Shown: positions 27,334-40,979, numbered from the stretch's first letter. The stretch: DNA of 64,000 nucleotides from Bradyrhizobium sp. BR13661 (GCF_029892425.1 NZ_JARXWB010000008.1:186001-250000); one strand, 5' to 3'. The notes: a model not told the origin generated them from the letters alone. Made by a program: numbers and translations.

Positions 27334-28614
27334 ATGCACGGCATGATCAGCAAGCCGCCGGACGCGGCGACGAAGAAAATCGCGACCTCGCGCGTGGTGT
27401 TGCTGCTGCTGGTCGTCATGACCGGGATCGCGCCGATCTCGCTCTACATCCTGGTTCCGGCGCTGCCTGTGCTGGCGACGAATTTCGGGCGCGACATCTC
27501 GATCGCGCAGATGACGGTGTCGCTCTACATGGTCGGCATCGCGCTGTCGCAGCTGATCATGGGGCCGTTGTCGGACAGGTTTGGCCGGCGCCCGGTGCTG
27601 CTTGGTGGCCTCGCGCTGATGGTCGCCGCAAGCGTCGCCTGTATCTTCGCCGAAACCCTGCCGCAGCTGATCGCGGCGCGCTTCTTCCAGGCGCTTGGCG
27701 GCGCCTCCGGCATGGTGATCAGCCGCGCCATCATCCGCGACATCTACGAGCGCGACCGCGTCGCCTCCATGATCAGCCTCGTGGTTGCCGCCCTGATGAT
27801 CGGCCAGATGGTTTCGCCGCTCACCGGCGGCCTGATCGAGACTGCGTTCGGCTGGCGCGCGATCTTTTACGCGGTCACGATCGGCGCGCTTGCGGTCTCC
27901 GTCGGCATTGCGATCGCGTTGCCCGAGACGCGCCGCGACCGCGCAGTCGGCAGCGGCGGCTTTCGCAGCGACGTCGGCACCCTGATCAAGAGCCGCGCCT
28001 TCATCGGCTATGTGATGTGCCAGGTGCTGGCGTCGCAGATCATCTTCACCTTCGCCGGCGGCGGGCCCTATATCGTGGTGACGCAGATGGGCCGGACCAG
28101 CGCCGAATACGGCGCGTGGTTTGCCACGACAGGATTTGCGTATCTGGTCGGCAATCTGCTCTGCGTGCGCTTCGCGCCGCGGCACTCGCTCGAAAAGCTG
28201 ATCTGGTTCGGGCTCGGCCTGCAGCTCTGCGGCAGCCTGCTGAACCTGTTCTGGAGCTTCACCGGTTGGAATGAAGCGCCCGGCTGGCTGTTCGGCACGC
28301 AGATGATCGTGATGGTCGGCAATGCCTTCGTGATGGCGAACTCCGCGGCCGGCGCCATCAGCATCCGCCCCCAAGCCGCCGGCACCGCGTCGGGCGCGAT
28401 GGGCTTCCTGCAACAAGGCATCGGCGCGCTGATGTCGCAATTCGGCGCCTATCTCGGCGGCCATTCCGCGACCACGCTGCCGCTGACGTCTGCCGTGCTG
28501 GCGATCTCGCTGCTCTGCGCCTGTATGATGATCTTCGTCGTCCCCCGCCACGAGCTCGTGATGAGCGAGGACTTGATCGAGCAGGCGGAAGAGGAAGAGG
28601 CGGGGATGATGTGA
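27334..28614 (+). CDS. Bcr/CflA-type multidrug efflux MFS transporter
   Basis: A 426-residue DHA1-family inner-membrane exporter with 12 predicted helices. Motif A is intact (GPLSDRFGRRPVLLGG), and the helix 4-5 block reads ARFFQALGGASGMVISRAIIRD, as in Bcr/CflA proteins of drug and sulfonamide efflux. The acidic C-terminus (SEDLIEQAEEEEAG) is hydrophilic. ATGs at 27334 and 27343 are both possible. No regulator gene is adjacent. It is followed by a palindromic repeat and then the convergent ligA. Drug specificity cannot be told from sequence. Confidence 0.9.
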   Translation: MHGMISKPPDAATKKIATSRVVLLLLVVMTGIAPISLYILVPALPVLATNFGRDISIAQMTVSLYMVGIALSQLIMGPLSDRFGRRPVLLGGLALMVAASVACIFAETLPQLIAARFFQALGGASGMVISRAIIRDIYERDRVASMISLVVAALMIGQMVSPLTGGLIETAFGWRAIFYAVTIGALAVSVGIAIALPETRRDRAVGSGGFRSDVGTLIKSRAFIGYVMCQVLASQIIFTFAGGGPYIVVTQMGRTSAEYGAWFATTGFAYLVGNLLCVRFAPRHSLEKLIWFGLGLQLCGSLLNLFWSFTGWNEAPGWLFGTQMIVMVGNAFVMANSAAGAISIRPQAAGTASGAMGFLQQGIGALMSQFGAYLGGHSATTLPLTSAVLAISLLCACMMIFVVPRHELVMSEDLIEQAEEEEAGMM

Positions 28615-28644
28615 GACGCGCACAGCGCGTACCCCAACCTCGCT

Positions 28645-28760
28645 GTCATGCCCCGGCTTGACCGGGGCATCCAGTACGCCGCGACGCCTATGGCAACAGC
28701 GAGAAATCCAACGCTCGCCTCTGGATACTGGGTCGCCCGGTCAAGCCGGGCGACGACAGC
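28645..28760. repeat. Palindromic intergenic repeat (GTCATGCCCCGG class)
   Basis: Begins GTCATGCCCCGGCTTGACCG and ends GGTCAAGCCGGGCGACGACA, lying between the convergent MFS gene and ligA. Internal complementary arms (CCCCGGCTTGACCGGGGCATCC near one end, CCCGGTCAAGCCGGGCG near the other) predict a strong bifurcated hairpin that could act as a shared terminator. Confidence 0.65.
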
Positions 28761-28785
28761 GGAACGAATGGCACGAGCGCGCCCC

Positions 28786-32764
<3,979 letters not shown>

Positions 32765-32788
32765 GGAACCCAATTTCCTAGCCGAGAC

Positions 32789-33676
32789 CTAAAGGCCTAT
32801 CTTCTTGAAGGTCTGGCTGATCCAGGACCCCTGATTCTCGCTCGGCTCGAGACCGCCGGATTTTACAAGATTATAGGCGTCCTTGTACCAGCGGCTGTCA
32901 GGAAAATTGTGGCCGAGCACGGCGGCGGCGGTCTGGGCCTCGCCGACAATGCCGATCGACATATAGGCCTCGGTGAGACGGTAAAGCGCCTCCTCGACGT
33001 GGCGGGTGGTCTGGTATTGCGTCACCACGGCCTTGTAGCGGTTGATCGCGGCCGTGTAGTCGCGCTTCTGCATGTAGTAGCGGCCAACGGCCATCTCCTT
33101 GCCGGCGAGCTGGTCGCGGGCGCCCTCGATCTTGGCCTTGGCGGAGGTCGCATATTCGGACGTCGGATATTTGCGCACCACCTCTTCCAGCGAGGCGATC
33201 GCTTTCTCGGTGCGGCCCTGGTCGCGGTTGATGTCCGGGATCTGATCGTAATGCGACGCGGCGATCAGATATTGCGCGTAAGCGGCGTCCGGGCTGCCGG
33301 GATGCAGGGTGACGTAGCGGGTCGCAGCGCCGATGCAGCTGTCATAGTCGCCGCCCTGGTAAGACGCGTAAGCCGACATCAGCAGCGATTTGCGCGCCCA
33401 GTCGGAATAAGGATGCTGGCGGTCGACCTCTTCGAACTTCTTGTTCGCCGCCTTCATGTCCTTCTTTTCGTTCATGAGGTACAGGCCCTCATTGTAGATC
33501 TTGTCGGCGGGCTCCTCGACGAAGGTGTCGTCCTTGTTGGTGAACTTGTCCCAGAGGGAGCCGGTGCCGCAGCCAGCCAGCGGCACCGCGAGCAGGAACA
33601 GGGTTGCCGCCTGAAGCAGCCCACGGGCTTGAGATGAAATCGAGAGATATCCGCGCGTCATACGCTGTGCCGACAT
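32789..33676 (-). CDS. bamD: Outer membrane assembly lipoprotein BamD (ComL)
   Basis: A 295-residue lipoprotein that works with BamA in outer-membrane protein insertion. The lipobox LAVPLAGC puts the lipidated Cys at about residue 36. Five TPR-like helical hairpins follow, with the family block YNEGLYLMNEKKDMKAANKKFEEVDRQHPYSDWARKSLLMSAYASYQGGDYDSCI and the EVVRKYPTSEYA repeat. The start may be 33676 or 33661; the second gives a more usual leader length. It lies between lpxC and recN, the usual alphaproteobacterial arrangement. Confidence 0.93.
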   Translation of the reverse strand: MSAQRMTRGYLSISSQARGLLQAATLFLLAVPLAGCGTGSLWDKFTNKDDTFVEEPADKIYNEGLYLMNEKKDMKAANKKFEEVDRQHPYSDWARKSLLMSAYASYQGGDYDSCIGAATRYVTLHPGSPDAAYAQYLIAASHYDQIPDINRDQGRTEKAIASLEEVVRKYPTSEYATSAKAKIEGARDQLAGKEMAVGRYYMQKRDYTAAINRYKAVVTQYQTTRHVEEALYRLTEAYMSIGIVGEAQTAAAVLGHNFPDSRWYKDAYNLVKSGGLEPSENQGSWISQTFKKIGL

Positions 33677-33921
33677 AGATTTAAGACCTGACGCCCTGTG
33701 ATGCGGTGTCCGCAGGCCCAAGATCCCCGTCATGGGCGCGAAATGTGATCGTGGTGCCTGCCATGCGACCACGCCGGTGTAACCGAAAATCGATCGTTAA
33801 CCTACCGGATAGGCAGGCATTCCGCCCGGATTAAGGCGAACTTGCCGCAATCCTAGGGGATCATGGTTACCAGGAGTTTCCCGGGAGAAATCGTCGCTTG
33901 ATCGCCTGCTGCAGCCGGCGC

Positions 33922-34884
33922 TCAGGACACGTCCGGCCCGTAGGCCGCGGCGATCCGACCACCGACAATGCCGCTGCCGACCTCGACCACGGGACGCGTG
34001 GTGCGGCGGGCTGCCTCGCCCTCGACCACCCGCCAGGCGGTACGGTCGGCGAGCAGTGCGGTCAGGACGGCGTGGTTGAGCTTGTGTCCGCCACGCACCG
34101 AACGATAGGCGCCGAGCAGCGGCAGGCCGGCGAGCGCAAGATCGCCGATCACGTCGAGCACCTTGTGGCGGGCGCATTCGTCGGCGTAGCGCAGGCCCTC
34201 GGTGTTAAGCAGCCGCTCGTCGTCGAACACGACGGTATTTTCAAACGAGGCGCCGAGCGCGTAGCCCGCGCTCCAGAGCCTGGCAACATCGCCCATCAGA
34301 CCGAAGGTCCGGGCGCGGCCGACTTCGCGGCGGAAACGTTCCGGGCTGACGTCGAAGCCATAGCTCTGCTGGCCGATGACAGGATTGGTGAAGTCGATCT
34401 CGACCTCGGCGCGGAAGCCATTTGCGTAGGGCCTGATCTCGCCGAAGGAGTCGCCCATCTTGACCGAGATCGGCTTCAAAACCTGGATGAACCTGCGCTG
34501 AGCCGGCTGGTTGACGATGCCAGCCTGATCGATCGCGGCGATGAAAGCAGCGGCGCTGCCGTCCATGATCGGCACTTCGGGACCGTCAACTTCGATGACG
34601 GCGTTGTCGACCCCCATGCCCCGCAGCGCAGCAAGCACATGCTCGGCAGTTGAAATCAGCGGACCGTCGCGATCACCAAGGACAGTCGCCAAATCGGTGG
34701 CCACCACATGCTCGGCAGTCGCCTGGATCTCGCGGTCACTTCCCTCAAGTCCGGTGCGGACAAAAATAAGACCTGCATCGACAGGTGCAGGTCCAAGCGT
34801 GAGCGTGACGGGAAGACCGGAATGAACGCCGACGCCGGCCACGGTGGCTTGCGCACGAAGCGTTGTTTGCCGGCTAAATTTCAT
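33922..34884 (-). CDS. lpxC: UDP-3-O-acyl-N-acetylglucosamine deacetylase
   Basis: A 320-residue zinc hydrolase catalysing the committed step of lipid A synthesis in the cytoplasm. Two ferredoxin-like domains are present. Zinc ligands are visible: His in STAEHVLAAL, and His and Asp in RHKVLDVIGDLAL. The catalytic His lies in GHKLNHAVL, and the substrate-contact segment FENTVVFDDERLLN is conserved. ATG at 34884 gives the normal N-terminus QTTLRAQATVAGVGVHSG. It lies downstream of ftsZ but behind a terminator, so it probably has its own promoter in 34885-35186. Confidence 0.96.
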   Translation of the reverse strand: MKFSRQTTLRAQATVAGVGVHSGLPVTLTLGPAPVDAGLIFVRTGLEGSDREIQATAEHVVATDLATVLGDRDGPLISTAEHVLAALRGMGVDNAVIEVDGPEVPIMDGSAAAFIAAIDQAGIVNQPAQRRFIQVLKPISVKMGDSFGEIRPYANGFRAEVEIDFTNPVIGQQSYGFDVSPERFRREVGRARTFGLMGDVARLWSAGYALGASFENTVVFDDERLLNTEGLRYADECARHKVLDVIGDLALAGLPLLGAYRSVRGGHKLNHAVLTALLADRTAWRVVEGEAARRTTRPVVEVGSGIVGGRIAAAYGPDVS

Positions 34885-35186
34885 CAGGAACCCGCCCCAC
34901 TACAACCTACTGCGACTTATACTGACCCGACTGATCGATCGAGATCGACCGTCCGAATCCCCGTATCCCCAAGTCACGGCAAACCATAGTCACTGCCTCA
35001 AAGAGCGCCAACTCACGCTTTTTTACCGATTGTTACCCCAAACCTGCCGTATTCGCGCCAAGGCTTAACCAAATTGCACCTCGGTCTGGGGCCGTTACCG
35101 GCGATTTTACTGAAGCACCGAACAGGTAATTAATGATTTAAAATCAGTTGCTTGAGCGTGCACCCCGGATATTTACGGGGCATAAG
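34885..35186. promoter_or_regulatory. lpxC: lpxC upstream region
   Basis: About 300 AT-richer bases between the ftsZ terminator and lpxC. No gene is recognised. Because the terminator should stop ftsZ transcripts, this region most likely holds the promoter for lpxC-bamD-recN-ligA. I cannot point to a convincing -35/-10 pair. Confidence 0.45.
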
Positions 35187-35222
35187 AAAAGGTCCCGGCG
35201 AGGGTCTCGCCGGGACCTTTTT
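35187..35222. terminator. Strong bidirectional intrinsic terminator after ftsZ
   Basis: A perfect 12-bp stem, GGTCCCGGCGAG (35191-35202) with CTCGCCGGGACC (35206-35217), closes a three-base loop. It is flanked by AAAA on the left and TTTTT on the right, so it reads as stem plus U-tract on both strands. It lies 25 bases beyond the ftsZ stop codon and separates the dcw genes from lpxC. Confidence 0.9.
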
Positions 35223-35246
35223 GCGTCCGCCTTATTGTAACAATCC

Positions 35247-37043
35247 TCAGGTCGCCTGCCGTCGCAGGAAGGCCGGGATATCAAGATGGTCGTCTCCCTG
35301 TGGCGCCGGCGCAACAGGTGCGGGGCGACCATGGGCATCCAGACCCTGCGGCGCGGGCCGGCGGGCATATTCGGACACCGGCTCGCTGGCTGCGATCTGC
35401 TGCTGCACCGTCCGTTGCGGCTTGCGATCGGGCAGCGCCGGCATGGCGGGGCCGGAGGTCCGGGCAGCGATCGGCGCCTCGGTCTCCTCGTCGCGACGGC
35501 CGAGGCCGACATTGGCGAGGCGCTGCAGCAGCGACAGGCGGGTCTTCTGGGGCGTCTCGTCCTCGACCTCACCACGGGCCTGACGAAGCTCGGCCTGGGC
35601 CGGCATCGGCAGTTCATCGAGGCGCGGCATCCGCGGCGCGCGGGCCGGAGCACGCTCGGCCTGCGGCGGGATGAAGGTTTCCGGCGTCATCGGCTCCGAC
35701 ATGGCAAGCGGCGCCTGCTCGGGCTCCGGAAACAGCGTGGGCTTCTGCGCGATCGGGCGCACGGTGACGTCACCATAGGTCTGCGGCGCGGCGGCCTGCG
35801 GAACTTCGGCAACCGCAGCCGCGATGGCGGCCAGCGCCGCACGCTCGACATTGGGACGCGGGGCGGGCGCAGCGGCGACGGGTGCGGCGGCCGGGATCTG
35901 CGATTCCAGCTTCTGGGCACGCTCGGCCATGCGCTGGTTGTCAGCGCGCAGGCGCGCGGTCAGGTCGGCGAGACGGCTCTCGGCAGCGGCGGCCGGAGCC
36001 GCAGGAGCCTGCTGCAGCTGCTGCGGCGCGGCGTTCGCGACCGGAGCGGAGGTGGCCTGGCTGTTGCGGGCGATCGCCGCCTGCTCGATGCCGGTGGCGA
36101 CGACCGAGACGCGGATCAGGCCATCGAGCGCTTCGTCGAAGGTGGCGCCGACGATGATGTTGGCGTCCTGGTCGACTTCCTCGCGGATGCGGGTCGCGGC
36201 TTCGTCGACTTCGAACAGGGTCAGGTCCTTGCCGCCGGTGATCGAGATCAAGAGGCCCTTGGCACCCTTCATCGAGCTATCGTCGATCAGCGGGTTGGCG
36301 ATCGCAGCTTCGGCGGCGGTCAGCGCGCGCTTGTCGCCGGAGGCTTCGCCCGTGCCCATCATTGCCTTGCCCATTTCCCTCATCACCGCTCTCACGTCGG
36401 CGAAGTCGAGGTTGATCAGGCCTTCCTTGACCATCAGGTCGGTGATGCAGGCGACGCCCGAGTAGAGCACCTGGTCGGCCATCGCGAAGGCGTCGGCGAA
36501 GGTGGTCTTTTCGTTGGCGACCCGGAACAGGTTCTGGTTCGGGATGATCAGCAGCGTGTCGACCACCTTGTGCAGCTCGGCAATGCCGGCTTCGGCGGTG
36601 CGCATGCGGCGGCCGCCCTCGAAGTGGAACGGCTTGGTCACGACGCCGACGGTGAGGATGCCCATGTCGCGCGCGGTCTTGGCGATGACGGGAGCAGCAC
36701 CGGTGCCGGTGCCGCCACCCATGCCGGCGGTGACGAACACCATGTTGGCGCCCGAGAGATGGTCGCGCAGCTCGTCGATCACTTCCTCGGCAGCAGCGGC
36801 GCCGACGTTCGGCTGCGAACCCGCGCCGAGCCCTTGCGTCACCGCAGTGCCCATCTGCACGATGCGCTGCGCCTTCGACATCGTCAGCGCCTGCGCGTCG
36901 GTATTGGCGACCACGAAGTCGACGCCCTGGAGGCCCGCCGTGATCATGTTGTTGACGGCGTTGCCGCCGGCGCCACCGACGCCGAACACGGTGATGCGGG
37001 GCTTCAACTCGTGAATATCAGGAACGTTGATGCTGATGGTCAT
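35247..37043 (-). CDS. ftsZ: Cell division protein FtsZ
   Basis: A 598-residue tubulin homologue that forms the Z-ring. The GTPase domain (about 1-320) carries [13 protein letters not shown], the tubulin signature [12 protein letters not shown] and the synergy-loop region [12 protein letters not shown] very long Ala/Pro/Gln/Arg-rich disordered linker (about 330-580) follows, and the conserved C-terminal peptide [14 protein letters not shown]. coli FtsZ is 383 residues; long linkers are usual in Rhizobiales. It lies 87 bases after ftsA and ends at a strong terminator. The sequence [21 protein letters not shown] fixes the start. Confidence 0.98.
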   Translation of the reverse strand: MTISINVPDIHELKPRITVFGVGGAGGNAVNNMITAGLQGVDFVVANTDAQALTMSKAQRIVQMGTAVTQGLGAGSQPNVGAAAAEEVIDELRDHLSGANMVFVTAGMGGGTGTGAAPVIAKTARDMGILTVGVVTKPFHFEGGRRMRTAEAGIAELHKVVDTLLIIPNQNLFRVANEKTTFADAFAMADQVLYSGVACITDLMVKEGLINLDFADVRAVMREMGKAMMGTGEASGDKRALTAAEAAIANPLIDDSSMKGAKGLLISITGGKDLTLFEVDEAATRIREEVDQDANIIVGATFDEALDGLIRVSVVATGIEQAAIARNSQATSAPVANAAPQQLQQAPAAPAAAAESRLADLTARLRADNQRMAERAQKLESQIPAAAPVAAAPAPRPNVERAALAAIAAAVAEVPQAAAPQTYGDVTVRPIAQKPTLFPEPEQAPLAMSEPMTPETFIPPQAERAPARAPRMPRLDELPMPAQAELRQARGEVEDETPQKTRLSLLQRLANVGLGRRDEETEAPIAARTSGPAMPALPDRKPQRTVQQQIAASEPVSEYARRPAPQGLDAHGRPAPVAPAPQGDDHLDIPAFLRRQAT

Positions 37044-37130
37044 GTTTGCCTCTCGATCACGCGCGCGTGGGTTCGCCCCGGCCTGCGGCCGCGGGAGTTG
37101 GTGAAATCAGACATGTGCGGAAAGCGGTCA

Positions 37131-38453
37131 TCAAAAGCCCTCGCGTAGCCATCGTCCGACCTTTCCGAAATAACCGCCCGTTCCTGTCCTGACCTGCTGC
37201 CGCGTATGCCGCGGTTCGACATGTTCCTGGTGAACATATTGCGGGTAGACGAGAAGACCGGCCGGCACCGCGAACGCGGCGTTCTTCGCCTCGTTGGGCA
37301 GCCGGCCGAAACCGAGCGGACGTCCGACCCGCACGGGCCGGCCGAGAATCTGGGTGCCGAGCTCGACGAGGCCGGTGAGCTGCGAGGCGCCGCCGGAGAG
37401 CACGACGCGGCCCTTGGGCTCTGCCGCGAAGGGCGAATCCTTCAGCTTGTCCCGAACCATTTCGAAGACTTCCTCGGCACGGTGCTTGACGATGTTGGCG
37501 ATGGTGGCGCGCGAAACGATCTGCGGCAGATCCTGGTCGTCACCGGCTGTCGGTACAGACATCAGCTCACGCGAGTCCGATCCGCCGGTGATGACGGTGC
37601 CGTATAACGTCTTGATTCGCTCGGCATCGGCAATGGTCGCCGAGAGTCCGCGCGCGAGATCCATCGTGATGTGTTGCCCGCCGACCGCAAAACCGGCCGC
37701 GTGCACGAAGCGGCCGCCGGAATACACCGCGATCGTCGTGGTGCCTGCCCCCATCTCGACGACGGCGGCGCCGAGATCGGCCTCGTCGTCGGTCAGCACC
37801 GACAGGCCGGCCACATAGGGGCTCGCCGCCATGGCTTCGACGTTGAGATGGCAGCGTTCCACCGCCAGCATCAGGTTCCGCGCCACGGTCGCGTCGCAGG
37901 TGACGACGTTCATGTCGACGCCGAACTGATGCGCGACCATGCCGCGGGGATCGCGGATGCCCTTGACGCCGTCGAGCGTGTAGCCGACCGGCAGCGCGTG
38001 CAGCACGGTGCGGCCCTCGCCGGTGGCGTGGCGCATGCCGGTGGAGGTGACGCGGCTGACATCGGCCGGCGTGACTGCGCCGCCGCGGATATCTGCAGCA
38101 GCCTCGACCAGCTGGCCGGAAAGGCGTCCGCCGGAGACCGACAGCAAAACGGACTCGACCCGCACCTTGGCCATCTTCTCGGCGAGACCCACGGCCTGGC
38201 GCACCGCCTGCTCGCATTCGCCAAGATCGACCACCGCGCCGGCCTTCATGCCGCGCGACTGGATCTGGCTGTAACCGATCAGCTCCACCGCATGGGTGCG
38301 GCCGCCCAACGCCTCGCTCGGCGCCGACGGCTTCAGCCGCGCGATCATGCAGGCGATCTTGCTGGTGCCGATGTCGAGGCAGGCGACGAGGCCGCCGCGC
38401 TTGTGCGGCATCGGGCGCGTCTTCGGCGTCTGGGTGCGATCAAGACCGGTCAT
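37131..38453 (-). CDS. ftsA: Cell division protein FtsA
   Basis: A 440-residue actin-like ATPase that tethers FtsZ to the membrane. ATP-binding motifs of the actin fold are seen (LDIGTSKIACMIA, VVEMGAGTTTIAVYSGG, VVLSGGASQLTG), with the SHS2/1C domain inserted at about 95-180. The C-terminal amphipathic membrane-targeting helix is VGRWLREGF. The start codon overlaps the ftsQ stop (ATGA), so translation is coupled. The gene order ftsQ-ftsA-ftsZ is the standard one. Confidence 0.97.
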   Translation of the reverse strand: MTGLDRTQTPKTRPMPHKRGGLVACLDIGTSKIACMIARLKPSAPSEALGGRTHAVELIGYSQIQSRGMKAGAVVDLGECEQAVRQAVGLAEKMAKVRVESVLLSVSGGRLSGQLVEAAADIRGGAVTPADVSRVTSTGMRHATGEGRTVLHALPVGYTLDGVKGIRDPRGMVAHQFGVDMNVVTCDATVARNLMLAVERCHLNVEAMAASPYVAGLSVLTDDEADLGAAVVEMGAGTTTIAVYSGGRFVHAAGFAVGGQHITMDLARGLSATIADAERIKTLYGTVITGGSDSRELMSVPTAGDDQDLPQIVSRATIANIVKHRAEEVFEMVRDKLKDSPFAAEPKGRVVLSGGASQLTGLVELGTQILGRPVRVGRPLGFGRLPNEAKNAAFAVPAGLLVYPQYVHQEHVEPRHTRQQVRTGTGGYFGKVGRWLREGF

Positions 38454-39490
38454 GCGGCGTCCCCGGCCTTCTTTTTCTTCTTGTCCTTGAACAGATCCTC
38501 GCGCGCCTTGGCGGCGTCGTCGGACAGCTGCACCACCAGACGGTCGGGCAGGCGCATGTCGATCGCGACGATATCCTTCGAGAACAGGCGATCGTCCTTG
38601 TCGAGCTTGGACAGCGCGGCGAGCGCGTTGCCGACGTCCTGCTCGGGCAGGCGGACGTCGAGGCCATCCTTCAGCCTCAGGTTCCAGCGCCGCTCACCGA
38701 CATAGATCGCGGCCTTGGTCACCGAATTCACCTGCGGATAGCGTGCGAGCAGCGCGAGGAAATCGCGGGCCTGGGTGTCGGCGCCCTTGCCGACCACGAG
38801 CGGCAGCGACAGGAACCGGCGCGACACATAGGGTTCGAGCAGCGCACCGTCGTCGGCGATGACGGAAAGCCTGCCGGCCTCCTGCCACAGCGCGAACGCC
38901 TTGCGCTCGGTGATCTCGATCATCAGCCGGCCCGGATAGAGCTTCAGCACGGTCGCGTCGGCAATCCAGGGATTGGCCTTGAGCTTGTCGCGGACGTCGT
39001 CGGCATCGAGGAAGAGCAGCGAGGAGCGGCCGCTGACGCCGCCGATCGCGAGGATCTCGTCCTGGCTGAGCTGCTTGCGACCGTTGATCACGACCGAGGT
39101 GATGCGAAAGCCGGCCGAATTGGCCATGGCGTTGCGCGCGTCGCTGACGGCGGTGATGAAATCCTGGAGATGGCCGCCCTTGACGATGCCGAGGCCGCAG
39201 CTGCCGATCAGCAGCAGCACGGTCATGGTGATCCCGACCCGGCGCGGCAGATAGCGCTCGACCAGCGCAATCAGTCGCGGCGGCGGCTCGCGCTCGACGA
39301 CAGCCTTGATCTTGGACTTGGCCTTGATTTTCTGCTTGGCGGTGGCGGGCTTCTCCGCACGCGTGTGCTCGAGCTTCTCTTGCACCCACTCGCGCAGAAG
39401 CACGACCGCTCCGATAGCGGCCGCCTTCAGGTCAGCTTGGGGCCTCAGCGATCTCACAAACGACCGGGTGAGGCTTCCTGCTCCATCCAT
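38450..39490 (-). CDS. ftsQ: Cell division protein FtsQ
   Basis: A 346-residue bitopic membrane protein of the FtsQLB complex. A cytoplasmic N-terminal tail of about 90 residues is rich in charged residues. One membrane helix follows (ITMTVLLLIGSCGLGIVKG), then a periplasmic POTRA domain (FRITSVVINGRKQLSQDEILAIGGV), the beta domain, and a Lys-rich C-terminus (KDKKKKKAGDAA). It is the first gene after a 347-base gap that follows ddl, and overlaps ftsA by four bases. Confidence 0.93.
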   Translation of the reverse strand: MDGAGSLTRSFVRSLRPQADLKAAAIGAVVLLREWVQEKLEHTRAEKPATAKQKIKAKSKIKAVVEREPPPRLIALVERYLPRRVGITMTVLLLIGSCGLGIVKGGHLQDFITAVSDARNAMANSAGFRITSVVINGRKQLSQDEILAIGGVSGRSSLLFLDADDVRDKLKANPWIADATVLKLYPGRLMIEITERKAFALWQEAGRLSVIADDGALLEPYVSRRFLSLPLVVGKGADTQARDFLALLARYPQVNSVTKAAIYVGERRWNLRLKDGLDVRLPEQDVGNALAALSKLDKDDRLFSKDIVAIDMRLPDRLVVQLSDDAAKAREDLFKDKKKKKAGDAA

Positions 39491-39837
39491 TGCACGAGCT
39501 CGTCAACAGTTTGCCCGCAACACTGCGCGGGTCCTGGCGAACATGACGTCTCGGACGTGCCGGGCCGGGTGGTGGTCTTCGGCAGAAGAAACCGCTCCCC
39601 TTCAAAGCGTTCGCCGGTCGGATCCTTCCCAAACGGTTCACGCGCCGGCAGCCAAAACGCCATATGCGCCGCCAGCGTTAACCTTCGGATGTCCTGGTAA
39701 ACAAAAGGTAAAATTCGTTAACGCCGGATGCTTTTTGCCCAGACGAGTGAGGCAGTTGCGCCACGATCTCCGGCATTTTACCGGTTTTGGCCGCCAAACC
39801 GGGCGTTTTGGCAGGTTCGGCCGTTAACCAATCCTAA
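39491..39837. promoter_or_regulatory. ddl-ftsQ intergenic region, probable internal promoter
   Basis: A 347-base gap inside an otherwise compact cluster, with no convincing gene. It is AT-richer near 39690-39730 and holds several TTAA/TAAA words (for example GTTAACC, GTAAACAAAAGGTAAA, GTTAACG). A promoter for ftsQAZ here would fit the internal promoters known in dcw clusters. No exact CtrA box (TTAA-N7-TTAAC) was found. Confidence 0.45.
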
Positions 39838-40824
39838 CTATTTCCGCACCCGCCGCTCGGCGAGCTCGATCAGGCCGCGGAGGAAGTCGACGAATGCGAT
39901 GCCCTCGGCTTTCAGCGCCTTGGGGTAGAGCGAGGACTTTGTCAGCCCGGGCAGCGTGTTGGTTTCGAGATAGACCAGCTCCTTCGCCGAGACGATGAAG
40001 TCGGAGCGGGAATAGCCGGTGCAGGACATTGCACGATGCGCCAGCATCGCCTGGGTCTTGAGCGCGGCGGTGATCTCAGGCGTAAAGCGGCCGGGGCAGA
40101 TCTCCTGGGTCGTCGACAGCAGATATTTCGCGGCGTAGTCGAAACTGCCCTCGCCCGGAATGATCTCGATCGGCGGCAGCGAGATGATCGATCCATCGAG
40201 CCGCTCCAGCACACCGCAGGTCGCCTCGACGCCCGCGATGTAGGGCTCGATCACGTACTCCTCGTGCTTGGCGGCATTGCGGACGGCGACGAGATCCTGC
40301 CTGGCGTTGACGAAGATCAGGCCGTAGCTCGACCCGTCACGCGCCGGCTTTGCAATCAGCCTGCCGTATTCGGCAAAGGCATCGTCGATGTCATCGAGCG
40401 CGATGCCCGCGGGCGGTGTCACGCCACCGAGCGCGGCAAAACGCTTGGCCGCGATCTTGTCGAAGGCAAGATGCGAGGAGGCCGAGCCGGAGCCGGTGAA
40501 CGGCACGCCGCGTGTCTCGCACATCACCTGCAATTCGCCGTTCTCCGCGCTGCCGCCGTGCAGGCTGAGCACGAGGACGCGATCTTCCGCCTTGGCCTTG
40601 TCGAGCGCCTGTACGAGCGGAATGCCTGATGTGCCGGGCTTGAACTCGTCCTCGAACGGACGGGCGTGTTCGAGCAGTTGCCTGGACTGCACCACATGCA
40701 CCTTGTCCTCGACGTCCCAGAACCAGAGATCGGCCTCGGGCAGCGCCTGATGCAGCGCCTGGGCCGAGGCGACCGAGACCAGACGTTCGCGGTTGGAGCC
40801 GCCGAAGAGGATGGTGATGCGCAT
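39838..40824 (-). CDS. ddl: D-alanine--D-alanine ligase
   Basis: A 328-residue ATP-grasp ligase making the D-Ala-D-Ala dipeptide used by MurF. The N-terminal GGSNRERLVS, KPARDGSSYGL, LPPIEIIPGEGSFDYAAKYL and C-terminal LETNTLPGLTKSSLYPKA blocks match the family. The AKY tyrosine fits D-Ala rather than D-lactate specificity. The usual LHGxxGEDGxxQ block reads LHGGSAENGELQ, an unusual change. ATG at 40824 is preceded by a GGACGAGAG site. It sits in the standard murB-ddl-ftsQ position, but a palindromic repeat separates it from murB. Confidence 0.9.
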   Translation of the reverse strand: MRITILFGGSNRERLVSVASAQALHQALPEADLWFWDVEDKVHVVQSRQLLEHARPFEDEFKPGTSGIPLVQALDKAKAEDRVLVLSLHGGSAENGELQVMCETRGVPFTGSGSASSHLAFDKIAAKRFAALGGVTPPAGIALDDIDDAFAEYGRLIAKPARDGSSYGLIFVNARQDLVAVRNAAKHEEYVIEPYIAGVEATCGVLERLDGSIISLPPIEIIPGEGSFDYAAKYLLSTTQEICPGRFTPEITAALKTQAMLAHRAMSCTGYSRSDFIVSAKELVYLETNTLPGLTKSSLYPKALKAEGIAFVDFLRGLIELAERRVRK

Positions 40825-40850
40825 GTTCTCTCGTCCCAATCTCTCTATTC

Positions 40851-40974
40851 GTCATTCCGGGGCGCGACGAAGTCGCGAACTACGGTGCGCACTTGCGCAC
40901 CTGAGAATCCATTTCGCCACCGTCTCTGCCGCCCGATGGATTCCGGGCTCTCGCTTCGCGAGCCCCGGAATGAC
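40851..40974. repeat. Palindromic intergenic repeat (GTCATTCCGG class)
   Basis: Starts GTCATTCCGGGGCGCGACGA and ends GAGCCCCGGAATGAC, with an internal GGTGCGCACTTGCGCACC hairpin and GCTCTCGCTTCGCGAGC near the end. The ends are mutual inverted copies. It fills the murB-ddl junction. Related copies lie at 48270 and 61747, and a fragment at 9721. Confidence 0.75.
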
Positions 40975-40979
40975 GGTGA

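Noticed and set aside
27244..28623. 459-codon frame opposite the Bcr/CflA transporter
   Set aside because: Asp/His/Arg-rich mirror of a hydrophobic membrane protein, a known GC-rich artefact.
35286..37148. 620-codon open frame opposite ftsZ
   Set aside because: Low-complexity Gly/Arg/Asp translation and complete antisense overlap with an unmistakable ftsZ.
39680..39837. CtrA boxes in the ddl-ftsQ gap
   Set aside because: Several TTAA/TAAA words occur, but none keeps the seven-base spacing with a TTAAC second half.
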